From: Actinomycetota bacterium
Lineage (GTDB): Bacteria > Actinomycetota > Actinomycetes > Actinomycetales > Microbacteriaceae
DNA: 50,025 bases
Direction: 5' to 3'
Assembly (NCBI GenBank): GCA_030838475.1
Contig: JAUZFP010000122.1
Span: forward strand, 1-50,025
Part shown: positions 1 to 8,127 of the stretch, one piece after another
Numbering within the stretch: position 1 is the stretch's first letter
How the letters are laid out: every line of letters begins with the position of its first letter
Made by a program: the position numbers and the translations under genes
The notes under the pieces: model-generated
What the model was told of the DNA's origin: nothing
Databases searched by the model: none
The model's input: only the letters and a program-made list of their open reading frames with translations

Positions 1-24
1 CCATTTGACAGTACCTGTTGCCAT
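1..24 (-). CDS. cspA: Cold-shock protein, N-terminal 8 codons only
   Basis: Reading leftwards from the ATG at 24, the window encodes M-A-T-G-T-V-K-W before it ends. This is the canonical start of bacterial CspA-family proteins, single OB-fold RNA chaperones that bind single-stranded nucleic acid through aromatic RNP motifs. A clear Shine-Dalgarno (AAGGAG, plus-strand complement at about 34-39) lies at good spacing. The rest of the gene lies outside the window, so RNP1/RNP2 cannot be checked. The call rests on the exact N-terminal match and the ribosome-binding site. Confidence 0.85.
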
Positions 25-114
25 GCTTGGAACTCCTTGTTAGTGCAATTCGGTCGGTCCCGAATCCCGGAGCCTCACGATTAACGCGCGCCAGAGCGCG
101 CTAATGCACCGCTA

Positions 115-142
115 ACACTAGTGCAGAAGATCCGCAAGACAA
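115..142 (-). promoter_or_regulatory. Putative promoter of the cold-shock gene
   Basis: On the minus strand TTGTCT (142-137) and TAGTGT (120-115) are 16 nt apart and resemble -35/-10 boxes. The predicted start near 108 would leave an untranslated leader of about 84 nt. That leader contains a GC hairpin around 81-104 (CGCGC/GCGCG arms). Long structured leaders are known for cold-shock mRNAs; here this is inference. Confidence 0.4.
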
Positions 143-189
143 CACTTCGAAGTCAAATCGTGTCTTTACGACGAAATGTGTCTTGAACC

Positions 190-750
190 TCAAGCGGCGG
201 CCAATTCCTCACGAAGTCGACCAATACCGGCGCGAATGCGCGTCTTTACAGTACCGACCGGCACCTTGAGAATCGCTGAGACCTCGCTGTGGCTGTAGCC
301 ACCGAGGTGGGCAAGAGCCACCGCCTGGCGCTGCGATTCGGGAAGCGCGCCGAGCGCGCGCTCCACGCGTTTGCTGTCGATGCGGAGCGAAATAGTGTCC
401 GCGATGTCTTCGCTGGGCTCGTTCAGGTCACGCAGGCCGATGCGAGCCTCACGCAACTTGCGCGACTGGGCGGAGCGGACACGGTCGACGGCACGACTGT
501 GGGTCTTCCTGAGGATCCAGCCCGTCGCGCTGCCCTTTCCGCCATCAAACTGGGTGGCGCTCTGCCAAACCTCGAGGAATACCTCCTGGGCTACCTCTTC
601 TGCGTGCCCCGAGTCGCGGAGGATCCGCATTGCGAGACCGAGAACGCGGGGTCGCATTCGGTCGTAGAGCTCGCTGAAGGCGGAGGGGTCACCGCTGGCT
701 ACGGAGTCGAGAAGGGTGGTTTCGATTTCGGCGATAGTGGTTGCAGGCAT
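190..750 (-). CDS. sigK: ECF RNA polymerase sigma factor, SigK-like
   Basis: A 186-aa extracytoplasmic-function sigma factor that would recruit RNA polymerase core to a specific set of promoters. Region 2 lies at about residues 24-90 (FSELYDRMRPRVLGLAMRIL, then EEVAQEVFLEVWQ). Region 4 lies at about 125-182 (LPESQRQAVALAHLGGYSHS followed by VPVGTVKTRIRAGIGRLREE, a helix-turn-helix). The ATG at 750 is preceded by AAGGAC at suitable spacing. SigK proteins are normally held by the membrane anti-sigma RskA encoded next door. Here the downstream neighbour is a cold-shock gene and the upstream one an oxidoreductase, so no anti-sigma partner is adjacent. The SigK assignment follows region 4 resemblance; another ECF subgroup is possible. 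Confidence 0.85.
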   Translation of the reverse strand: MPATTIAEIETTLLDSVASGDPSAFSELYDRMRPRVLGLAMRILRDSGHAEEVAQEVFLEVWQSATQFDGGKGSATGWILRKTHSRAVDRVRSAQSRKLREARIGLRDLNEPSEDIADTISLRIDSKRVERALGALPESQRQAVALAHLGGYSHSEVSAILKVPVGTVKTRIRAGIGRLREELAAA

Positions 751-843
751 AGTGGTCTGTCCTTAACGCTTACGGGTGTGACCCAGTTCGGTCTGGGCTT
801 ACCGAGAGAGACCGTGGGAGCGCTCTTCTATGACGCGAAAATC

Positions 844-865
844 GTGTCCTCATTTGTGGGGACAC
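844..865. repeat. Short inverted repeat between the SDR and sigma genes
   Basis: GTGTCC (844-849) and GGACAC (860-865) form perfect 6-bp arms around a 10-nt spacer. It lies just beyond the stop codon of the SDR gene and upstream of sigK. It could be a weak terminator, although no T-run follows, or a regulator-binding site for sigK. No other feature was seen in 751-873. Confidence 0.35.
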
Positions 866-873
866 AGAAGGGT

Positions 874-2364
874 CTACCAGTCTGAGCGCCGGTAGTCCTT
901 AAGAAAGACGCCGTACAGGTCGACGCCGGCTTCGCCCTGCACGACCGGGTCGTAGACGCGGGCCGCGCCATCCACGAGATCGAGCGGCGCGTGGAAGCCC
1001 TCCTCGGCGAGCCGAATCTTGGTGGGGTGCGGACGCTCGTCGGTGATCCATCCGGTGTCGACGCTGGTCATCAGGATTCCGTCGGTCTCGAACATTTCCT
1101 GCGCACTCGTGCGGGTCAGCATGTTCAGCGCCGCCTTCGCCATGTTGGTGTGCGGATGCCCGGGGCCCTTGTAGCGACGGGAAAACACGCCCTCCATGGC
1201 GGAGACGTTCACGATGTACTTTCGGTGCGCGCTCGATGCGGCCATCGCGGGCCGCAGCCGACTGATTAGGAGGAACGGCGCGGTCATGTTCGCCAGCTGC
1301 ACCTCGAGGAGTTCGAGCGGCTCGACCTCCTGGACGTGCTGCGTCCAGCTGTTGGCGTCGTGGGTGTCGGGGACGAGGCCACCCGCGTCGATCGCGGTAC
1401 CCGCCGCGAGCCGCGCCAACGAGGTGGAACCCGCGGCGAGGGCCTCGCTCGTGAGCTGATCCGCCCTGGCTGCCGCCGCAGCCAGAATCGGGTGGCTCGC
1501 CACCGAGGCGGCGAGCGCCTGCGGGTGTGCATCGTTGGTGTGGCCGAAGGTCAGAAGCTCCGGCAGCGGGCCATCCGGGAGCGGAGCCAGCTCGGCCTCC
1601 GCGAGTGGCGCATACGCGCCGGGGGAGCGCCGAACGGTCTGGGCGGCGTTGTTGATCAGGATGTCCAGTGGTCCGGCCGCGGCGACGGCATCCGCGAGGG
1701 CGATGACCTGGGCCGGATCCCGCAGGTCAATTCCCACCACCCGCAGGCGGTGCAACCACTCGGCCGAGTCGGGCAGCGAGGCGAACCGGCGCACGGCATC
1801 CCGAGGGAATCGGGTCGTAATCGTGGTGTGAGCGCCGTCCCGAAGCAGCCGTAGCGCGATGTACATACCGATCTTCGCGCGGCCGCCGGTGAGCAGTGCG
1901 CGCTTGCCGGTGAGATCGGTGCGGGCGTCCCGCTTCGCGTGGCTCATGGCCGCGCAGTCGGGGCAGAGCTGGTGATAGAACGCGTCGACCTGCGTGTAAT
2001 GCTGCTTGCAGATGTAGCACGCCCGCGACTTGAGCAGTGTGCCGGCGGTCGGCGCCTCGGCGGAGGTTGCGAGCGGGATGCCGCGGGTCTCGTCATCGAT
2101 GCGGTCGGCGGCACCCGTCGCGGTCGCGGCGACGACACTGCGATCGGCGTCCGCAACCTGCGCTCGCAGCTCGAGCCTGCGCGCCTTCTTGACCGACTTG
2201 AACATCTGGGCGGTCGCGCGTCGGACCGTCAGGAAGTCCGGATGGTCCTCATCCAGCTCGTTGAGGCGACGCAGCACCTCGAGGGTGACCGCGAGCTTCT
2301 GTGGATCGATGCCGAGCGGGTCGATGCCGGAGGTGTCCTCGCTCGGCTTTTCCCCTGTGGTCAC
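874..2364 (-). CDS. Zinc-ribbon/short-chain dehydrogenase-like fusion protein
   Basis: 496 aa. Residues 1-110 are a charged, helical region. A four-cysteine zinc-ribbon-like knuckle follows at C116/C119 and C134/C137. From about residue 150 there is a Rossmann fold of the SDR superfamily: glycine motif TGGRAKIG (159-166), NNAA (238-241), Ser388 and Lys410. The usual catalytic Tyr, four residues before the Lys, is a Thr here (T406 in HTNMAK), so classical SDR chemistry is doubtful. A long insertion (about 250-350) separates NNAA from the active-site region. The GTG start is 1 nt after the TetR stop, suggesting an operon with the TetR and hydrolase genes; TACAAT at 2375-2370 could give an extra leaderless start. 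Substrate unknown. Confidence 0.8.
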   Translation of the reverse strand: MTTGEKPSEDTSGIDPLGIDPQKLAVTLEVLRRLNELDEDHPDFLTVRRATAQMFKSVKKARRLELRAQVADADRSVVAATATGAADRIDDETRGIPLATSAEAPTAGTLLKSRACYICKQHYTQVDAFYHQLCPDCAAMSHAKRDARTDLTGKRALLTGGRAKIGMYIALRLLRDGAHTTITTRFPRDAVRRFASLPDSAEWLHRLRVVGIDLRDPAQVIALADAVAAAGPLDILINNAAQTVRRSPGAYAPLAEAELAPLPDGPLPELLTFGHTNDAHPQALAASVASHPILAAAAARADQLTSEALAAGSTSLARLAAGTAIDAGGLVPDTHDANSWTQHVQEVEPLELLEVQLANMTAPFLLISRLRPAMAASSAHRKYIVNVSAMEGVFSRRYKGPGHPHTNMAKAALNMLTRTSAQEMFETDGILMTSVDTGWITDERPHPTKIRLAEEGFHAPLDLVDGAARVYDPVVQGEAGVDLYGVFLKDYRRSDW

Positions 2365-2365
2365 A

Positions 2366-2932
2366 TCAGATTGTAAGCGCTGGCCACTGGTCGAGGCTCA
2401 GCGTGAGCACGGCCACCAGCCGCGCGAAGCTGCGGTCGAGGTCGGGTAGCGCGAACGCACCAGCGGCATCGAGGGCCACGAAGCCGTGCAGCGTCGCGCG
2501 GAAGATGCGGGTCGCGTCGATCGCGTCCTGGTCGACGAGTCCGTATCCGGCGAGAGCGTCGAAGATGACTCGGATGGCGCGGCTGGAGGCCGCAACATCG
2601 AGCGGATCGGCGTCGTCCGGTGCGCGAAGGGTCGTCGCGTATCGCCCGGGATGGGCGACGGCCCAGTCGCGATAGGCGTAGGCCAGGGCGGCGACGGCGT
2701 CCGGGCCGGCCTTGCCGACGGTCGCTCGCGCGAGCACGTCGCCGATCTCGTTCTTCGCCCGGATCGACACCAGGCGCTGCAGGTCATCCGCGCCGGCGAC
2801 GTGTTTGTACAGACTCGGGACCTGCACGCCGAGACGGCGCGCCAGCTCCACGAGCGTGACCGGTACGCCCTCGTCGGCGAGGAGCTCCGCCTCCTCGACG
2901 ACGCGATCCTCGCTGAGGCCCGCCCTAGGCAC
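2366..2932 (-). CDS. TetR/AcrR-family transcriptional regulator
   Basis: 188 aa, one-component repressor. The N-terminal helix-turn-helix is visible at residues 26-45 (VTLVELARRLGVQVPSLYKH). The ligand-binding half contains the VAHPGRYATTLR motif typical of TetR proteins with a WHG-type C-terminal domain. The GTG start at 2932 overlaps the end of the alpha/beta hydrolase gene by 8 nt, so the two are co-transcribed and translationally coupled. The likely targets are the paired palindromes at 3743-3780 in the operon promoter, giving autoregulation. The effector is probably a substrate or product of the hydrolase. Confidence 0.88.
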   Translation of the reverse strand: MPRAGLSEDRVVEEAELLADEGVPVTLVELARRLGVQVPSLYKHVAGADDLQRLVSIRAKNEIGDVLARATVGKAGPDAVAALAYAYRDWAVAHPGRYATTLRAPDDADPLDVAASSRAIRVIFDALAGYGLVDQDAIDATRIFRATLHGFVALDAAGAFALPDLDRSFARLVAVLTLSLDQWPALTI

Positions 2933-3725
2933 GGTGTCCGTTCAGGAACGCGACCACGGCGGGGTTCACGAGGTCGGGGCGCTGAGACTGAGGGTAATGG
3001 CCGGCTTCGGGAACCATCAGCACCTCGCCGTCCAACCGTTCGGCGATCCAGCTCGCCTCGACCGCAGGCTTCGGGAAGTCTGGGTCGAGTTCGCCCATTA
3101 CGACGAGCACGGGGGTCTTGACCGAGGACAGTACGGCCTCCGCCGGATCGTGGCTGGTGTGGGTGGTCTTCGAGAATGCGGCGGCGTAGCCCCTGCGACG
3201 CATCGCCGTGTTGGCCCGGGCAGCGAATTCGGCCTGGTCGGCCGGCTTTCGACCCGCGTAGAGGCTCGGCAGGTACGACTTCCAGACGGGTGCGGCCCAT
3301 GGTGCGGCCGTTGCTGCCCGCATGAGCGCACGCAGTGCGAGGTTCACCTTCGGATCCCGAACGAACGGCCCGACAAGCACGAGCCCGGTCACGAGCCCTG
3401 GGCGCTGCGCGGCGGCGATCACGCCGGCCGCGGAGCCCATCGAGTTGCCAATGACCGCCGCGGGGGAGCCGAGGTGTTCGGCCAGCGCGATGATGTCCGA
3501 GGCTTCCGCATCGTCGTCGAAGCTGCGGAAGCTGGTGTCGCTCTCGCCGTGGCCGCGGATGTCGAAGGTCGCGACCCGGTACCCGGCGTCGACCAAGGCG
3601 GGCACGAGGTAGCGGAAGGTCTGTCGGATGTCGCCCATCCCGGGGGCGCAGATCACGAGTGGACCCGAGCCCCGCACGTCGTAGGCAATCCGGCCGTCCT
3701 CGCGGTCGAGCATGAGTGTCGTCAT
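2925..3725 (-). CDS. Alpha/beta hydrolase
   Basis: 266 aa from the ATG at 3725. Alpha/beta-hydrolase fold: oxyanion region PGMGD, DIRGHGES strand/turn, nucleophile elbow GNSMGS (Ser nucleophile), acid candidate in GELDPDFP, and the C-terminal His in EAGHYPQ. The start at 3725 has AAGGA about 8 nt upstream. A longer frame reaching 3791 would run through the operator and -10 box, so the shorter start is preferred. Such hydrolases cleave esters, lactones or C-C bonds; the substrate cannot be named. It is the first gene of a TetR-controlled operon. Confidence 0.85.
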   Translation of the reverse strand: MTTLMLDREDGRIAYDVRGSGPLVICAPGMGDIRQTFRYLVPALVDAGYRVATFDIRGHGESDTSFRSFDDDAEASDIIALAEHLGSPAAVIGNSMGSAAGVIAAAQRPGLVTGLVLVGPFVRDPKVNLALRALMRAATAAPWAAPVWKSYLPSLYAGRKPADQAEFAARANTAMRRRGYAAAFSKTTHTSHDPAEAVLSSVKTPVLVVMGELDPDFPKPAVEASWIAERLDGEVLMVPEAGHYPQSQRPDLVNPAVVAFLNGHRA

Positions 3726-3742
3726 GGGCTGTTCCTTCGTCT

Positions 3743-3780
3743 GGCTAATGTTCATAGCCTGAAAGCTAATAGAGTTAGCC
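3743..3780. promoter_or_regulatory. Tandem TetR-type operators
   Basis: Two 17-bp palindromes of the same design: GGCTAA-N5-ATAGCC (3743-3759) and AGCTAA-N5-TTAGCC (3764-3780). Their starts are 21 bp apart, two helical turns, as expected for two dimers bound to one face. The second lies between the -35 and -10 boxes of the hydrolase promoter. The TetR encoded at 2366-2932 is the obvious binder (inference). Confidence 0.7.
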
Positions 3781-3791
3781 AAAGTTGTCAA
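3763..3791 (-). promoter_or_regulatory. Promoter of the hydrolase-tetR operon
   Basis: On the minus strand a consensus -35 TTGACA (3791-3786) is followed after 17 nt by TAGCTT (3768-3763), which fits TANNNT. An operator palindrome fills the spacer, so a bound repressor would block RNA polymerase directly. Confidence 0.65.
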
Positions 3792-3796
3792 GAGGC

Positions 3797-3802
3797 TACG
3801 GT
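3797..3802 (+). promoter_or_regulatory. Leaderless -10 box of the nucleoside hydrolase gene
   Basis: TACGGT ends exactly 6 nt before the ATG at 3809, so transcription would begin at the start codon. No Shine-Dalgarno is visible. TANNNT at -12 to -7 is the known signature of leaderless mRNAs in Actinobacteria. Confidence 0.5.
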
Positions 3803-3808
3803 TAACGC

Positions 3809-4735
3809 ATGGCTTTCAAGATCCTTCTCGACTGTGACCCGGGCCTCGATGACGCGCTGGCGCTGCTGCTCGCGCACGGCGATCCGAACATCGACCTCGT
3901 GGCGGTCACCACGGTCGGCGGCAACGTCTCCATCGAGAAAACGACCCGCAATGCGCTCGAACTCCGCGAGTACCTCGGCTTTACGGCCGTCCCCATCGCC
4001 GCGGGTGCCGGCGAGCCACTCAGCGGCCCCGTGCAGAGCGCGGAGCACGTACACGGTGAGGACGGCCTCGGAAACGTGAAACTGCCCGCCGCCGCGCTTC
4101 CCGTCTCCGATCGGCACGCGGTCGACCTGATCATCGAGACGCTGCAGGCTGCACCGGGCGAGGTTCACCTCGTCGCGACCGGCCCGCTCACCAACATCGC
4201 CCTTGCGCTGCGCCGCGAGCCGCGGATCGTCGACTGGGTCGCATCCTTCACCATCATGGGCGGCTCATACACGCGCGGCAACGCGACGCCCGCCGCCGAA
4301 TTCAACATCTACGCGGATCCGGATGCCGCCTCAGAGGTCTTCGCCGCGGGATGGCAGGTGACGATGGTCGGTCTCGACCTGACACTGCAGGCGATCGTCG
4401 ACGAGGGAATCGTCGACCGGATGCACCAACTCGGCCGACTCGGCGTCGAACTCATCGCACCCCTTGCGACGTTCTGGACGAATCCGCTCGACGACGACTG
4501 GGACGGCCAGGCGCTGCACGACGTGTGTGCGGTCGCGTTCGTCGCCCGTCCTGACCTCTTCACGTCCAAGCCCGCTCGGGTCGACGTCGAGCTCGTCGGC
4601 GAATTCACGCGAGGGATGACCGTCGTTGACTTCCATCCCGACCGACCGAACGCGGTGGTTCCGATGCGGCTCGACGTCCCCGGCTTCTGGGACTACGTGC
4701 ACGAGTCGTGGGGCAACGTACAGCCCCATGACTGA
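3809..4735 (+). CDS. Inosine-uridine-preferring nucleoside hydrolase
   Basis: 308 aa, IUNH family: hydrolyses the N-glycosidic bond of ribonucleosides to ribose and free base in purine/pyrimidine salvage. The calcium-binding signature DCDPGLDDALAL is at residues 8-19. Further family signatures are VTTVGGNVS, ATGPLTNIALALR and the FTIMGGSY stretch. EFNIYADPDAA carries the conserved N and D ligands. The length is typical. It is transcribed divergently from the TetR-controlled operon and overlaps the helicase start by 8 nt. Purine versus pyrimidine preference (rihA/B/C) cannot be fixed from sequence. Confidence 0.92.
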   Translation: MAFKILLDCDPGLDDALALLLAHGDPNIDLVAVTTVGGNVSIEKTTRNALELREYLGFTAVPIAAGAGEPLSGPVQSAEHVHGEDGLGNVKLPAAALPVSDRHAVDLIIETLQAAPGEVHLVATGPLTNIALALRREPRIVDWVASFTIMGGSYTRGNATPAAEFNIYADPDAASEVFAAGWQVTMVGLDLTLQAIVDEGIVDRMHQLGRLGVELIAPLATFWTNPLDDDWDGQALHDVCAVAFVARPDLFTSKPARVDVELVGEFTRGMTVVDFHPDRPNAVVPMRLDVPGFWDYVHESWGNVQPHD

Positions 4736-7277
4736 TCCCGGGCTGCTGGCGCTCGCGCCCGACCCGTGGGATCCGGATGACGCGTACCTCGCGTTCGAGC
4801 AGTGGGCGGAGGGGCGTGGGCTCTCGCTCTACCCCGCGCAGGCCGAGGCTCTCATCGAGATCGTCTCCGGCAACAACCTGATCCTGTCGACTCCGACGGG
4901 CACCGGCAAGTCGTTGGTTGCGGTCGGGGCGCACTTTGTCGCGCTCGCGCAGGGCAAGCGCTCGTACTACACCGCGCCCATCAAGGCGCTCGTCTCGGAG
5001 AAGTTCTTCGCCCTCGTGGACATCTTCGGTGCCGCCAACGTCGGCATGGTGACCGGCGATTCATCCGTCAACCCGGATGCGCCGATCATCTGCTGCACCG
5101 CCGAGATCCTCGCGAACGTGAGCCTGCGCCACGGGCCGGACAGCGACGTCGACCAGGTCGTCATGGACGAGTTCCACTTCTACTCCGACCCGGATCGTGG
5201 CTGGGCCTGGCAGGTTCCGCTTCTCGAACTGCCGAGGGTGCAGTTCATCGTGATGTCGGCGACGCTCGGGGATGTCGCATGGCTGGCCGCGGATCTGACG
5301 AAGCGCACCGGCCGGCAGACCGGATCCGTCACCGGGGTCGAGCGGCCGGTGCCGCTGCACTACTACTACGAGACGACGCCCATCCACGAGACCGTCGAGG
5401 AACTGCTCACGACCGGCCAGGCGCCCATCTACATCGTGCACTTCTCCCAGGCGGCGGCGCTCGAGCGCGCACAGGCACTCGCCGGCGCGAAGGTGGCAAC
5501 GAGAGAGCAGCGGGATGCGATCGCCGAGTTGATCGGCGGGTTCCGGTTTACTACCAGCTTCGGCAAGACGCTGTCGCGTCTGCTGCGGTTGGGCATCGGC
5601 GTGCACCATGCCGGAATGCTGCCGAAGTATCGTCGACTCGTCGAGCAACTCGCCCAGAGCGGGCAGCTGCGGGTCATCTGCGGCACCGACACGCTCGGTG
5701 TCGGCATCAACGTGCCCATCCGCACAGTGCTGCTCACGGCGCTCACCAAATACGACGGGACGCGGATGCGGCAGCTCAGTGCCCGCGAATTCCACCAGAT
5801 CGCGGGTCGAGCCGGACGGGCCGGCTTCGACACGGCGGGAACGGTGGTGGCCCAGGCCCCCGAGCACGAGACGGAGAATGCCCGCCTGGTGAAGAAGGCG
5901 GGGGATGACCCGCTCAAGCTCAAACGGATCGTGCGCAAGAAGGCACCAGAGGGATTCGTCTCGTGGGGCGACCCGAGCTTCCAGCGACTCATCGCCGCCG
6001 AGCCGGAGACGCTGACCTCGAGCATGAAGATGACCGCGGCGATGCTGATCAACGTGATCGGTCGCGGCGGCGACGTCTTCGAGAACGTGCGCTACCTCGT
6101 TTTCGAGAACCACGAACCGTGGCGACGGCAGCTCGCCCTTGCTCGCCGAGCGCTCGCGATCTACCGCACCCTGCGCACGGCCGAGGTGGTGACCCAGCAT
6201 TTCGAAAAGCTCAATGCGAGGTGGGACATTCGGCTCACTCTCGACCTGCAACCCAACTTCGCCCTCAACCAGCCGTTGTCGCCCTTTGCGCTCGCAGCAT
6301 TTGACCTCCTCGAGCCAGAGAACAGTCCGACCGGCCACTACGCCCTCGACATGATCTCGGTGATCGAGGCGACACTGGATGACCCGCGACCCGTCACCTC
6401 GCAGCAGCAGTTCCTCGCCCGAGGCGAGGCGGTCGCCGCGATGAAGGCCGAGGGCATCGAATACGACCAGCGGATGGAGCTCCTCGAGGAGATCACCCAT
6501 CCGATGCCGCTCAAGGAGTTTCTCGATGCGGCGTTCGTGACCTACAGCGCGTCACAGGCCTGGGTGACCGACTTCGAGCTGCATCCGAAGTCCGTCGTAC
6601 GAGACATGTACGAGCGGGCGATGACGTTCGGCGACTACACCAACTACTACAAGCTCGCCCGCAGCGAGGGGCTCGTGCTGCGCTACCTGTCGGACGCCTA
6701 CCGGGCGGCCAGGCAGACGATTCCCGACGAGGCGAAGACCGAGGACCTGCTCGACCTGATCGAGTGGCTGGGCGAGCTGGTACGGCAGGTCGACTCGAGC
6801 CTGCTTGACGAGTGGGATGAGCTCGTGAACCCCGGCGAGATTGTCGATGGCAAACCGGTACTGCCACCCGCGCCGCCGGGCGTCACAACCAATGCGCGCG
6901 CGTTCCGGGTGCTGGTGCGCAACGAGCTGTTCCGCCGGGTGCAGCTCGCTGCGCTCGAAAAGTGGGACGAACTGGGCGAACTCGACGCCGCATCCGGATT
7001 CGACGCCGACCGGTGGGCGGACTCGCTCGACTCGTACTTCGACGAATACGACTCGGCATCCGGCCCGCTCATCGGCGTGGACGCGGATGCCCGCGGCTCC
7101 GCGATGCTGCAGATCACCGAGGGTCCGACCCAGTGGCTGGCGCGCCAGGTCCTGTCCGATCCGGTGGGCGACCACGACTGGGGGATCAGCGCAACGATCG
7201 ATCTCGCGGAATCCAACGAGCAGGGCGTCGCCGTGCTCCGTGTCGTGGCGGTCGGCCCCCTGACATCCGGCCCGTAA
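4728..7277 (+). CDS. DEAD/DEAH-box helicase with DUF3516-type C-terminus
   Basis: 849 aa, superfamily 2 RNA/DNA helicase. Walker A TPTGTGKS is at 55-62, the Walker B/DEAH variant MDEFH at 146-150, motif III SATLGD at 177-182, and motif VI QIAGRAGRAGFD in the second RecA-like domain. The long helical C-terminal half resembles the DUF3516 region of actinobacterial Ski2/Mtr4-like helicases. The ATG at 4728 overlaps the nucleoside hydrolase stop by 8 nt; the reading frame extends further back but only within that gene, so 4728 is preferred. Co-expression with nucleoside salvage would fit an RNA turnover role, but this is inference. Confidence 0.9.
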   Translation: MTDPGLLALAPDPWDPDDAYLAFEQWAEGRGLSLYPAQAEALIEIVSGNNLILSTPTGTGKSLVAVGAHFVALAQGKRSYYTAPIKALVSEKFFALVDIFGAANVGMVTGDSSVNPDAPIICCTAEILANVSLRHGPDSDVDQVVMDEFHFYSDPDRGWAWQVPLLELPRVQFIVMSATLGDVAWLAADLTKRTGRQTGSVTGVERPVPLHYYYETTPIHETVEELLTTGQAPIYIVHFSQAAALERAQALAGAKVATREQRDAIAELIGGFRFTTSFGKTLSRLLRLGIGVHHAGMLPKYRRLVEQLAQSGQLRVICGTDTLGVGINVPIRTVLLTALTKYDGTRMRQLSAREFHQIAGRAGRAGFDTAGTVVAQAPEHETENARLVKKAGDDPLKLKRIVRKKAPEGFVSWGDPSFQRLIAAEPETLTSSMKMTAAMLINVIGRGGDVFENVRYLVFENHEPWRRQLALARRALAIYRTLRTAEVVTQHFEKLNARWDIRLTLDLQPNFALNQPLSPFALAAFDLLEPENSPTGHYALDMISVIEATLDDPRPVTSQQQFLARGEAVAAMKAEGIEYDQRMELLEEITHPMPLKEFLDAAFVTYSASQAWVTDFELHPKSVVRDMYERAMTFGDYTNYYKLARSEGLVLRYLSDAYRAARQTIPDEAKTEDLLDLIEWLGELVRQVDSSLLDEWDELVNPGEIVDGKPVLPPAPPGVTTNARAFRVLVRNELFRRVQLAALEKWDELGELDAASGFDADRWADSLDSYFDEYDSASGPLIGVDADARGSAMLQITEGPTQWLARQVLSDPVGDHDWGISATIDLAESNEQGVAVLRVVAVGPLTSGP

Positions 7278-7281
7278 GGGA

Positions 7282-7287
7282 TAGCGT
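7282..7287 (+). promoter_or_regulatory. Leaderless -10 box of the DUF72 gene
   Basis: TAGCGT lies exactly 6 nt before the GTG at 7294. The same hexamer at the same distance precedes comEA and the aminotransferase gene in this window. Confidence 0.5.
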
Positions 7288-7293
7288 CGAAGA

Positions 7294-8127
7294 GTGGCGG
7301 TTGCACGGGTCGGGATCTCGGGATGGCGCTACCCGCCGTGGCGTGGCGTCTGGTATCCGAAGGGGATGCCCCAGCGTCGCGAGCTTGAATACTCGTCGAG
7401 CAGGCTGAATTCGATCGAACTCAATGGCTCGTTCTATTCACTGCAGCGACCGGCGAACTATCTGACCTGGCGCGACAGCACCCCGGACGACTTCGTTTTT
7501 TCGGTCAAGGGTGGTCGCTTCATTACCCACCTCAAGCGATTGAACGACGTCGAGGTGCCTCCCGCGAACTTCTTTGCTTCTGGCGTGCTCGCCCTTGGCG
7601 AGAAGCTCGGGCCGATCCTGTGGCAGCTGCCGGAGCGCCATCCGTTCGACGCCGACCAGTTGACCGCGTTCTTCTCGCTCCTGCCGCGCACAACATCCGA
7701 GGCTCTCGCACTCGCGAAGAAACACGACGCGCGAGTGGATGACCGCGATTGGCTCGAGCTCGGCCCCGACCGTCCGCTACGGCACGCCCTGGAGGCGCGA
7801 CATCCCGACTTCATCGGCGACTCGGTCGCGGCGCTCCTGCGGGCGAACGATATCGCGTTCGTCATTGCGGACACCGCTGGAACCTGGCCACAAAACCGGG
7901 AGGTCACCAGCAATTTCGTATACGTGCGCCTACACGGGGCCGAGGAACTCTACGCGAGCGGTTATACCGGCGCCTCGCTCGATGAGTGGGCCGCAGACGT
8001 TCTGGGGTGGATATCCGCGGACCGTGACGTTTACGTCTATTTCGACAATGACACGAAGGTGCGGGCACCATTTGATGCGCTCGAACTCGCCGGGCGGCTT
8101 GGCATTCGCTGGCCTCTAGAGACCTAA
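7294..8127 (+). CDS. DUF72 (YecE-like) domain protein
   Basis: 277 aa, a TIM-barrel-like family of unknown biochemical function. Family hallmarks are the N-terminal VGISGWRYPPWRGVWYP, LNSIELNGSFYSLQ, DFVFSVKGGRFITH, and LGPILWQLPER, followed by VYVRLHGA near residue 215 and YVYFDNDT near 245. Starts at GTG 7294, 16 nt after the helicase stop, but probably has its own leaderless promoter. Its last 12 nt overlap the 3' end of the oppositely oriented oxidase gene. Confidence 0.92.
   Translation: MAVARVGISGWRYPPWRGVWYPKGMPQRRELEYSSSRLNSIELNGSFYSLQRPANYLTWRDSTPDDFVFSVKGGRFITHLKRLNDVEVPPANFFASGVLALGEKLGPILWQLPERHPFDADQLTAFFSLLPRTTSEALALAKKHDARVDDRDWLELGPDRPLRHALEARHPDFIGDSVAALLRANDIAFVIADTAGTWPQNREVTSNFVYVRLHGAEELYASGYTGASLDEWAADVLGWISADRDVYVYFDNDTKVRAPFDALELAGRLGIRWPLET

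Noticed and set aside
4626..4727. Longer N-terminus for the helicase
   Set aside because: It overlaps the end of the nucleoside hydrolase gene and adds no helicase sequence.
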